From NCBI RefSeq assembly GCF_038452265.1, contig NZ_CP151843.1, positions 248,001 through 312,000 of the forward strand: 64,000 nucleotides of DNA, given 5' to 3'. Source of the DNA: Vibrio diazotrophicus. Lineage in GTDB: Bacteria > Pseudomonadota > Gammaproteobacteria > Enterobacterales > Vibrionaceae. This document shows, one piece after another, positions 41,373 through 49,094 of the stretch. The notes below the pieces were generated by a model. That model did not search any database, had not been told where the DNA came from, and was given only the letters and a program-made list of their open reading frames with translations. Position 1 is the first letter of the stretch; the number at the start of each line of letters is the position of its first letter. A program made the position numbers and the translations under genes.

Positions 41373-43238
41373 ATGGGTACTTCAATTACTCCGAACATTC
41401 AGAGCTTTTTGGTCAAGATAGATCCTTTTGACCGGTTACCATCCTCTGTTGTTGAGACAATCGCAAACTCCATCAAAATTAAGTACTTGGTTGAAGGCGA
41501 GGTAATTGGTTTCAGTGCTTTGTGTGAACAACGTTATCTCTACATTATTAGAACAGGTGCAATCGAACAAAGAACACCACTAGGCGAGCTACGAGCGCGT
41601 TTGGGTGAAGAAGACCAGTTTGGTTTCACATTCCTTCAGCCATTAGCGCACTCTGAAGACGGCTATCAAGCAGAAGCTATTGAGGATTCATTGCTCTATC
41701 TTATTCCGCACAAAGTTCTGAAAGATGTGTGTGAAAGCCACCCTGAATTTGAAGATTATTTTGCAGCCAAAGCGAATATTCGCCTGAGTTCCGCGATCAA
41801 TCAGGTAGCTCGTAAAGAGGATAAGGGACTATTTTTCAGAACAGTTGGCGAAATTGCCAGTGAAAACATCTCTATCGTTGATGTCGATGATTCAATAAAA
41901 GATGTTGCCCGCGAGATGTGTGGTAGGCAACGTAGTTCATGTGCTGTTGTGATGAAAAACAACGAAATTGCTGGTTTGGTGACTGACCGGGATATGACTC
42001 GTTCGGTCGTCGCGGCCGGTATTAATACTGGCATGCCGATATCAATGGTGATGACCCCTAATCCTGTGCTGGTTGAAAGCAGCTCAAAAGTGATTGAAGC
42101 CATCTCATTGATGCTGCAATACAATATACGTTGTCTACCAGTCGTAAATGATAGGAAAGTAGTGGGATTACTTACGACAACGCACCTTGTCCATAACCAC
42201 CGGACGCAATCACTATTTCTGATTCAGAAGATTAAATACACGAGCTCTATTAGCGCCCTAGCGGCTTTGAAAGAAGAACGTGAAACCATTTTTCAAGCTT
42301 TAGTTGAGAGTGGTGTGAGTGCTGAGATTCAAGGTCGTGTGATGTCGACGATTATGGATGCATTTACTCGTAGAATTATACAATTAAGTGAAGACCTGCT
42401 TGGCCCTCCACCATGTGATTATGCTTGGATTGTAGCGGGTTCACATGCTCGTAATGAAGTGCATATGCTTTCAGATCAAGACAGCGCTTTGGTTCTCTCT
42501 GACGATGTGAGCGATGAACAAAAAGCGTATTTTATGCATTTAGCGATGAAGGTTTGTAATGGTCTGGCTGCGTGTGGATATCCACTTTGCGATGGTAAAT
42601 ACATGGCAGCAACGCCTAAGTGGTGTCAACCAATCTCGGTTTGGAAAGACTACTACAGCAAGTGGGTTTCAAGTCCAGAATACAGCAAGCTACTGAGTAT
42701 CAGTGTGTTTCTAGAAGTTCGTTCTATATATGGTAACCGAGATTATGTAGAACAAATTCAACAGCATTTGCACGACTGCATTCAAAAGAGCGGTAGGTTC
42801 ATTCCAGCTTTAGTGCGTGATGCAATTGAAACTCAACCACCTTTGAGTATTTTTAATAGTTTAGTTTTGGAAAAAGGTGGTGAAAACACAAACACCCTGA
42901 ATATTAAAAAATATGCGCTCAACCTGATTATCGATTTAGCTCGAATTTTCAGCTTATCTGCTGGTGGTTCATTGACAGGAACAGAAGAGCGTTTTCGCTA
43001 TGCTGCTGAACATGGAACTTTGTCTGAAGACAGTTGCCAGAACATTATTGGTGCATATCGATTCTTAATACAGGTGCGTTTTCGTCATCAGCTAAATGCA
43101 ATTTTGTCTAATCGTGTACCCAACAACAATATTTCACCTGATGAGTTCAGCAGTTTTGAAAGAAAGCATTTAAAAGATGCGTTCAAAATTATCAGTGAAT
43201 TACAGGATGTGGCAAAACTGAAGTTCCTAGTGGGGTAG
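41373..43238 (+). CDS. DUF294 nucleotidyltransferase-like protein with cNMP-binding and CBS domains
   Basis: A 621-residue regulator-like protein. Domains in order: cyclic-nucleotide-binding-like domain (about 10-145, GEVIGFSALCEQRYLYIIRTG), paired CBS domains (about 150-275, with VVMKNNEIAGLVTDRDMTRS), a DUF294 nucleotidyltransferase domain (about 310-450, containing AGSHARNEVHMLSDQDSALV with the G-S and D-x-D pattern), and a C-terminal helical DUF294-associated domain. This resembles GlnD/GlnE-like nucleotidyl transfer folds, so it may modify a partner protein according to nucleotide signals. ATG at 41373 is chosen over GTG two codons earlier. The exonuclease gene starts four bases after its stop. 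Confidence 0.87.
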   Translation: MGTSITPNIQSFLVKIDPFDRLPSSVVETIANSIKIKYLVEGEVIGFSALCEQRYLYIIRTGAIEQRTPLGELRARLGEEDQFGFTFLQPLAHSEDGYQAEAIEDSLLYLIPHKVLKDVCESHPEFEDYFAAKANIRLSSAINQVARKEDKGLFFRTVGEIASENISIVDVDDSIKDVAREMCGRQRSSCAVVMKNNEIAGLVTDRDMTRSVVAAGINTGMPISMVMTPNPVLVESSSKVIEAISLMLQYNIRCLPVVNDRKVVGLLTTTHLVHNHRTQSLFLIQKIKYTSSISALAALKEERETIFQALVESGVSAEIQGRVMSTIMDAFTRRIIQLSEDLLGPPPCDYAWIVAGSHARNEVHMLSDQDSALVLSDDVSDEQKAYFMHLAMKVCNGLAACGYPLCDGKYMAATPKWCQPISVWKDYYSKWVSSPEYSKLLSISVFLEVRSIYGNRDYVEQIQQHLHDCIQKSGRFIPALVRDAIETQPPLSIFNSLVLEKGGENTNTLNIKKYALNLIIDLARIFSLSAGGSLTGTEERFRYAAEHGTLSEDSCQNIIGAYRFLIQVRFRHQLNAILSNRVPNNNISPDEFSSFERKHLKDAFKIISELQDVAKLKFLVG

Positions 43239-43242
43239 CAGC

Positions 43243-43959
43243 ATGATTCGTCGTATGTTTAAAGGGACTGAGTGTCATTCGGCGGCAGAACAGTTAAGAA
43301 AAACAATAGAGTTTAATGATAAATGGCCGACAGCTGTCAAAGAGTATCTCTCACAGCCTTTGATGGATTTAAATACACCATTAGACAAGCTAGAGTATTT
43401 GGCGGTCGACTTCGAAACCTCAGGATTAAATGCTCACAAGGACAAGGTTCTATCGATTGGTATGGTTGAGTTCAACTTAGAGCAAATTGACCTTTTCAGC
43501 TCTGAGGAGTTGCTGATTGATAATGGTGAGTACGTCAACGCTGAATCTGCTGAAATTAATGGACTAACACCACAAGCTTTGGCTGATGGTGTTTCTATCG
43601 AGCAGGGTATTGAGCGATTATTAGAGCGAGCCAAAGGTAAAGTCATATTGGCCCACAGTTGCAATATTGAAAGAAGCTTTATTGAAACATTTTTGGATCA
43701 TAACTATCAGCTCAATGCGTTCCCAGCGCATTTCATAGATACCATTCATGTCGAAAAGCGTTTCAGCTACGCTGGTAAAACGGGTTCTCATAAAAGTTAT
43801 CAGCTTAATGACATGCGCAATCACTACAAACTCCCAAATTATTTAGAGCATTCTGCGGCGAGCGATGCTTTAGCCTGCGCTGAACTATTCTTAGTACAGA
43901 TCAAGAAGCTCAAGTTGGAACATATAAAGGGAATGAACCTTAAGAAAATTCAGTTCTAG
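43243..43959 (+). CDS. DEDD-type 3'-5' exonuclease (DnaQ-like)
   Basis: A 238-residue exonuclease of the DNA polymerase III epsilon type. ExoI motif is AVDFETSGLN (Asp and Glu metal ligands near residues 54-56); ExoII is around ILAHSCNIERSF; ExoIII includes HSAASDALACAELF with the His and Asp near residues 206-211, typical of DEDDh enzymes. The pair DUF294 protein plus such an exonuclease is a recurring neighbour set, often beside acetate-type SSS symporters. Here an SSS symporter lies 1.9 kb downstream. Substrate is unknown; it could trim RNA or nucleotides rather than proofread. Confidence 0.87.
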   Translation: MIRRMFKGTECHSAAEQLRKTIEFNDKWPTAVKEYLSQPLMDLNTPLDKLEYLAVDFETSGLNAHKDKVLSIGMVEFNLEQIDLFSSEELLIDNGEYVNAESAEINGLTPQALADGVSIEQGIERLLERAKGKVILAHSCNIERSFIETFLDHNYQLNAFPAHFIDTIHVEKRFSYAGKTGSHKSYQLNDMRNHYKLPNYLEHSAASDALACAELFLVQIKKLKLEHIKGMNLKKIQF

Positions 43960-44234
43960 AGACAAAGTGCTAGAGGGCTTGGGCAACAGTTTCGAATCAG
44001 AAATGAACGAGTGATATTACCTAACTGTCTTTCTCTTAGGGATAGTTGAACTTAGCTGAATAGTAACGGGACGACTATCAGTATCTTTTAACTATGTTTA
44101 TGTTGTTAAATATGCGGTTGCTGGTGAGAAAAGTCGAAACCAATCAGCATCGATGATCTGCGTACGAGTACTTACACTTCCCTAAATTCATAACCTCCGA
44201 GGACACTTTAAGCAGAGATGACCATTATATTTTT
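43960..44234. other. Intergenic region before the PL38-like lyase gene
   Basis: The 437-bp gap to 44396 carries a CRP-like site at 44235-44250 and a weak KdgR-like sequence at 44333-44347. No gene or terminator that I can support lies in its first part. Confidence 0.35.
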
Positions 44235-44250
44235 TGTGTGTAATGTCACA
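44235..44250. promoter_or_regulatory. CRP-like site before the uronan lyase gene
   Basis: TGTGT-GTAATG-TCACA matches the CRP core at nine of ten positions. It is about 155 bp before the start codon. Confidence 0.5.
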
Positions 44251-44396
44251 TTTTAGGTTGGCTTGTGTTATCTGCATCACGCTTTACTGTTTTTTGAAGC
44301 GAACAAATAAACCGATAAGTTTAAAAGTGTTGTGAAATTATATTTAAATTAAATATTAGAAACTATTTAAATGGTCTATTTTATAAAAGGATAATT

Positions 44397-45587
44397 ATGA
44401 AACTTAAGAATGTGATTTTATCTGTCTCTATATTTATGGCTCTTGGAGTGAATGCCGCAGAGTCAAATTTAAAAGTATCTCCTATAAGTTATGATTTGAC
44501 AGTATTAGAGAAAAATAAAAATCATCTTGTGGGTGTTAATTCTTCATATGAAAATTTGATATCGAAAGCAGATAAAGCTCTATCTAATGCTATTGATCCG
44601 GTTGTAAATAAAACATTATTACCCGCTAGTGGTGATAAACATGATTATTACAGTTTTGGTCCTTATTGGTGGCCGAATCCAGACACAAAAGATGGATTGC
44701 CTTATATAAGAAAAGACGGTCAATATAATATGGATACTAAAACGTCAGCAACTGATAAGCAGAGACTTATTTCATTTGCGAACGACGTGAAAATATTAGG
44801 TCTTGCGTATTACTTTACGGAAAATGAAGAATATGCCAATAAAGCGGTCGAACAACTGAAGGCTTGGCTTGTTGATCCCGATACTCGCATGAATCCGAAC
44901 ATGAATTATGCTCAGGCAATCCCTGGCATTGTTGATGGTCGTGGCATCGGAATCATTGATAGCCGATTACTCATTGGTGTTGTTGACAGTGTTGAACTCA
45001 TTAAACCGAGCTTATCGGAGCAAGATTACGCTCAAATCGTCTCTTGGTTTAAACAATTTAATGATTGGTTAATTAGTAGTAACAACGGGTTTGAGGAAGA
45101 TAACTGGCATAACAACCACGGCACATGGTTTGATGCTCAAGTGGTTGCTTTTTCTATTTTCACTAAGCAACCAGATCTCGCGAAAAAGAGATTGAGAGTG
45201 ACGCAGATGCGCCGGATCGGTGGACATTTCAATACCGAAGGGCAACAACATGCTGAGCTTGAACGTACACAGCCTTGGCATTACTCCAACTTCAATCTAG
45301 AAGCATATAATTTGCTGGGACATTATGGTGAACTAGTTGGTGTTGATGTTTGGAATTACGAAGTAGACAAACATAGTTTAAATAATGGATATAAATACAT
45401 CGCCAAATATGTTATTACCCCTAATGAATGGCCGTATAAAGAATTGAAAGGAATGAAAAAAGATATTGCATACGAAAATATGTTATATGCAGAAAGAGCT
45501 TATGACGACGAGATCTTCGATAAAGCACTATCTGAATTAAAACAATCTAAAGAGAATGAAGAAAAAATAATTAATTTGCTATTTTAA
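44397..45587 (+). CDS. Exported alginate-lyase-superfamily enzyme (PL38-like)
   Basis: A 396-residue polysaccharide lyase of the alginate-lyase (alpha/alpha)-toroid superfamily. The signal peptide MKLKNVILSVSIFMALGVNA is followed by AES, so it acts in the periplasm or outside. Signature pieces are YYSFGPYWWPNPD at residues 84-96, RGIGIIDSRLLI near 182, NNHGTW at 239-244 (Asn/His pair of the active site) and WHYSNFNLEAY at 294-304 (likely catalytic Tyr296). The double W-W-P-N-P motif suits the PL38 branch, whose characterised members act on glucuronan or polymannuronate; PL5-like alginate lyase is the alternative. It heads the second uronan locus. Confidence 0.8.
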   Translation: MKLKNVILSVSIFMALGVNAAESNLKVSPISYDLTVLEKNKNHLVGVNSSYENLISKADKALSNAIDPVVNKTLLPASGDKHDYYSFGPYWWPNPDTKDGLPYIRKDGQYNMDTKTSATDKQRLISFANDVKILGLAYYFTENEEYANKAVEQLKAWLVDPDTRMNPNMNYAQAIPGIVDGRGIGIIDSRLLIGVVDSVELIKPSLSEQDYAQIVSWFKQFNDWLISSNNGFEEDNWHNNHGTWFDAQVVAFSIFTKQPDLAKKRLRVTQMRRIGGHFNTEGQQHAELERTQPWHYSNFNLEAYNLLGHYGELVGVDVWNYEVDKHSLNNGYKYIAKYVITPNEWPYKELKGMKKDIAYENMLYAERAYDDEIFDKALSELKQSKENEEKIINLLF

Positions 45588-45673
45588 TTGGACATTAATT
45601 TAGCTATCCAGTGTTTATCATTTGGTTTCATATCGTACAAAGTGTTGCCGATGTCACATAAATAAACGACCTT

Positions 45674-45689
45674 TGTGATAATGGTCACA
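45674..45689. promoter_or_regulatory. Perfect CRP core site before the second SSS symporter gene
   Basis: TGTGA-TAATGG-TCACA fits the CRP core exactly. It lies about 150 bp before the start codon of the SSS gene, suggesting carbon-catabolite control of the second uronan locus. Confidence 0.7.
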
Positions 45690-45830
45690 TTGAATGAAAA
45701 CTTGCCAATTATATATTTAAATAAAATTAGAAAATTAACGCGTGAAAGAGTTCTATTTTATTTAATTACAGAAAATTTTATAAGCACATTTTATTTATAA
45801 GAATAAAACAAATTTTAATGGGAGTACAAA

Positions 45831-47603
45831 ATGAATATAGACATACTTGTAGTATGCGTATACTTCGTTTTTATGGTAGCAATAGGCGTTATATTTAAGC
45901 GATTTGCTGGGCGTTCAACGAGCGACTATTTTCGGGGCGGCGGTAAAATGTTGTGGTGGATGGTTGGCTCTACAGCGTTTATGACACAGTTCAGTGCGTG
46001 GACTTTTACAGGGGCCGCTGGTAAGGCATTTACTGATGGCTTCCCAATCATGGTTGTTTTTATGGCTAACGCGTTTGGCTTTTTACTGTCATGGTTGTTT
46101 TTCTCTTACCGTTTTCGCCAGATGCGTACGATTACTCCAATTGAGGGGGTTCGCCGCCGCTTTGGTGCCACCAATGAACAAGTATTTACTTGGGCAACAA
46201 TGCCAACAAGTATTGTCTATACGGGTATCTGGTTAAACGGTCTGGCATTGTTTGTAAGTGCCGTTTTTAAAGTCGATATTAGTACAACAATTGTAATCAC
46301 GGGTGCCATTGTTCTGTTTATTTCACTGATTGGCGGTTCGTGGGGAGTTGTAGCGTCAGACTTTGTACAAATGGTTGTTATTATGTCGGTAACGGTTGTT
46401 TGTGCTGTGGCGGCGATTGTGAAAGTTGGTGGGCCAAGTAATTTAGTTGAACAGTTCCCTGTAGACTCGATTATGGGGTCAAACATGAATTACCCATTGC
46501 TATTTATTAGCTGGTTTATCTTCATGTTTGTTAAGCAATTACAGAACATTAACAATATGAATGATTCTTACCGTTTCCTAACGGCTAAAGACTCAGAGAA
46601 TGCGCGTAAAGCAGCGTTGTTAGCTTTTGTTCTTATGCTAATAGGACCTGCTATTTGGTTCATGCCTCCATGGGCTACAGCTATTCTATATCCTGACGCT
46701 GCAATGGCTCACTCTGCTGAATTAGGTAAAAAAGCAGCAGATGCAGTTTATTTAGTGTTTGTTGAAAGAGTAATGCCAGCAGGTATGGTCGGTCTGTTAA
46801 TGTCTGCTGTTTTCGCTGCAACCATGTCTTCTATGGATTCTGGTTTGAACCGCAATGCTGGTGTGTTTGTACGCAACTTCTACTCAATCTTTGTCGATAA
46901 AAAAGCTTCTGATCAGATACTACTGAAAGTCAGCCAGGTGGTAACGTTAGTATTCGGTGTATTAATTATTCTGGTTGCACTGTTTATTAACTCGCTACGT
47001 GGTCTAAGTCTATTTGATGCCATGATGTATGTAAGTACGTTGCTTCAAATGCCAATTCTAGTACCGTTGTTCTTTGGTATTTTTATCCGCAAGACTCCGG
47101 ACTGGGCTGCATGGGCAACACTCGTTGTGGGTATGGTCGTTTCTTATGTGGTTAGTTTTGTTATTACTCCTGATGTAATTGCAAATTGGCTTGGCTTAGA
47201 AAATGGTTTTACTGGACGTGAAGCTTCCGACATGCGAGTGATGGCAGGTATCATCGGACATCTATTTATTACAGGTGGTTTCTTCTGCTTAACAACCAAG
47301 TTCTACAAAGAGCCTGCGAAGGAAAGAGCAGAAGAAATCAAAGCATTCTGGAATGACGTTGAGACTCCTGTCATTGAAGAAGCTGGTCAGGATGAGATGG
47401 ATCGTCAACAACGTCATATGCTAGGCAAATTGATTTTAATCTTCGGTGCTGCGGTATCTGCAATGGTCTTAATTCCGAATCCGTTCTGGGGACGTATGGC
47501 ATTTGTCTTCTGTGGTTTGGTCATCGTAACTGTTGGTGGCTTATTGCTTAAGAGTGCAAGGACTACTGAAGAGATAGCACAATCTCGTCAAGTTAATAGT
47601 TAA
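45831..47603 (+). CDS. Second sodium:solute symporter (SSS) for uronides
   Basis: A 590-residue SSS transporter and clear paralogue of the protein at 22139-23902. The two share STSDYFRGGGKMLWWMVG, FSAWTFTGAAGKAF and AATMSSMDS nearly letter for letter, and the same C-terminal cytosolic piece (VIEEAGQDEMDRQQR against CVEEEGQDVVDRMQR). About 14 membrane helices. GGGAG lies before the ATG. It probably carries unsaturated uronides made by the exported lyase. A perfect 10-bp hairpin without T tract follows, then uxaC, mirroring the arrangement behind the first SSS gene. Confidence 0.88.
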   Translation: MNIDILVVCVYFVFMVAIGVIFKRFAGRSTSDYFRGGGKMLWWMVGSTAFMTQFSAWTFTGAAGKAFTDGFPIMVVFMANAFGFLLSWLFFSYRFRQMRTITPIEGVRRRFGATNEQVFTWATMPTSIVYTGIWLNGLALFVSAVFKVDISTTIVITGAIVLFISLIGGSWGVVASDFVQMVVIMSVTVVCAVAAIVKVGGPSNLVEQFPVDSIMGSNMNYPLLFISWFIFMFVKQLQNINNMNDSYRFLTAKDSENARKAALLAFVLMLIGPAIWFMPPWATAILYPDAAMAHSAELGKKAADAVYLVFVERVMPAGMVGLLMSAVFAATMSSMDSGLNRNAGVFVRNFYSIFVDKKASDQILLKVSQVVTLVFGVLIILVALFINSLRGLSLFDAMMYVSTLLQMPILVPLFFGIFIRKTPDWAAWATLVVGMVVSYVVSFVITPDVIANWLGLENGFTGREASDMRVMAGIIGHLFITGGFFCLTTKFYKEPAKERAEEIKAFWNDVETPVIEEAGQDEMDRQQRHMLGKLILIFGAAVSAMVLIPNPFWGRMAFVFCGLVIVTVGGLLLKSARTTEEIAQSRQVNS

Positions 47604-47614
47604 TCGTAATAAAT

Positions 47615-47640
47615 GCAGAGCCTATTAAATTAGGCTCTGC
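47615..47640 (+). promoter_or_regulatory. Intercistronic hairpin between the second SSS gene and uxaC
   Basis: GCAGAGCCTA and TAGGCTCTGC pair perfectly with a six-base loop. The absence of a T tract argues against full termination. Confidence 0.6.
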
Positions 47641-47657
47641 TTAAGAACAGGTGAATT

Positions 47658-49076
47658 ATGAACAAATCATATATTCATGATGATTTTCTATTAACTAACC
47701 CGTTAGCAGAAAAGCTCTATCATCACGTTGCCAAATCTATTCCAATCGTTGATTTTCATAATCATCTAGATGCGCAGTTATTGTATGAAGACTGCAAAGT
47801 TAACAATCTTTATGAGTGTTGGTTGAAACACGACCATTATTACTGGCGTGCGATGAGGTCAAATGGAATAGAAGAAAGCTTTATTACTGGTAGTGCAAGT
47901 GACTATGAGAAGTTTATTAAGTGGTGCGAAACCATGCCCTACTTAGTCGGCAATCCATTACATCATTGGTCTCACTTAGAATTAAGTCGATTTTTTAATA
48001 TTGATGAAATCGTAAGTGAAAAGACAGCACAAGACATTTGGTTTAAAAGCATTCAATACATTCAAGAAAATGACTTGTCGTATAGGAAAATCATAGAGCA
48101 ACTCGACGTTAAAGTACTGTGCACAACAAATTCTCCATTGGAAGACCTAAAGTATCACGCACTTTTGGCAACGGAATACGATTCAGAAAAAATCAACGCG
48201 AAGGTTTTACCTACGTTTCGAGCTGATGAACTATTTGATTTTAATGACATTCAATCGTTTTGTCTGATGTTGTTGAATCTCAGCAAATTACAAAACAACT
48301 TAATCACAACATTGACTGAGTATATCGCTTTTGTGAAAGAACGAATGGTGTACTTCGATTCTCACGGTTGTCGTTTAGCTGACTTAGGACTAACAGAGGT
48401 TGACTTCGAGTTGCCGTCAAAACACGAAGCTGAAAATATTTTTTTGCAAGTCCTCACCGGTCATGAATTGAATAGTCAGCAAATACGAAAATTCAAATGC
48501 TACTTTTTTGTTGAGTTTGGCAAGTTATGCCATCAACTGGGTTGGACTCTTCAACTCCACATTGGTGTCGCACCAAACATTAATGCTCGCAGAAAGATGG
48601 AAGTTGGGGCGGGTACGGGGTTCAGCGCCATGTCAGACCTTCCAAAAATAAAAAACTTAGGTCTGCTGCTTAATGAGTTAGACGTTAGTCATCAACTACC
48701 CAAAATGGTGCTGTTTAATCTCAACCCTAGTGAAAACTCTGCGCTAATCGCGTTGTGCGGTGCCTTTCAGGACAGTGATTCGGCTGGTGGAAAAGTCCAG
48801 TTTGGACCTGCTTGGTGGTTTAACGATCACAAACAAGGGATCGAACAGCAGCTTACAACTTTAAAGAATCTGGGGCTACTAGGACGTTTTATTGGCATGA
48901 CAACGGATTCAAGAAACATATTGTCTTTAAGCCGCCACGAATATTTTCGACGCATTTTTTGTAATCAGCTAAGCACTTGGGTTTTGCAAGGTGATATCCC
49001 CGATGATTGGGAGCTTCTTAAGTTTACCGTGCAAAACGTTTGTTATCGTAATGCTCAGCAGTTTTTTGAATTTTAG
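47658..49076 (+). CDS. uxaC: Uronate isomerase
   Basis: A 472-residue UxaC of the amidohydrolase-like superfamily, interconverting D-glucuronate and D-fructuronate (or D-galacturonate and D-tagaturonate). It aligns with E. coli UxaC throughout: DFHNHL near residue 33 (metal-binding histidines), NPLHHWSHLELSRFF, LQLHIGV, FGPAWWFNDHKQGIEQQ and GMTTDSRNILSLSRHEYFRR with the late Asp/Arg. The enzyme is cytosolic. It would take the saturated uronate released from oligomer ends by the two lyases downstream. The ribosome-binding site is AGAACAGGTG. No tagaturonate or fructuronate reductase gene is in the window. Confidence 0.93.
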   Translation: MNKSYIHDDFLLTNPLAEKLYHHVAKSIPIVDFHNHLDAQLLYEDCKVNNLYECWLKHDHYYWRAMRSNGIEESFITGSASDYEKFIKWCETMPYLVGNPLHHWSHLELSRFFNIDEIVSEKTAQDIWFKSIQYIQENDLSYRKIIEQLDVKVLCTTNSPLEDLKYHALLATEYDSEKINAKVLPTFRADELFDFNDIQSFCLMLLNLSKLQNNLITTLTEYIAFVKERMVYFDSHGCRLADLGLTEVDFELPSKHEAENIFLQVLTGHELNSQQIRKFKCYFFVEFGKLCHQLGWTLQLHIGVAPNINARRKMEVGAGTGFSAMSDLPKIKNLGLLLNELDVSHQLPKMVLFNLNPSENSALIALCGAFQDSDSAGGKVQFGPAWWFNDHKQGIEQQLTTLKNLGLLGRFIGMTTDSRNILSLSRHEYFRRIFCNQLSTWVLQGDIPDDWELLKFTVQNVCYRNAQQFFEF

Positions 49077-49094
49077 ATTAGTAAGTTATTAATT

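Noticed and set aside
44333..44347. KdgR-like TGAAATTATATTTAA before the PL38-like gene
   Set aside because: Only 10 of 14 positions match and the surrounding DNA is very AT-rich; the right half lacks the TTTCA core.
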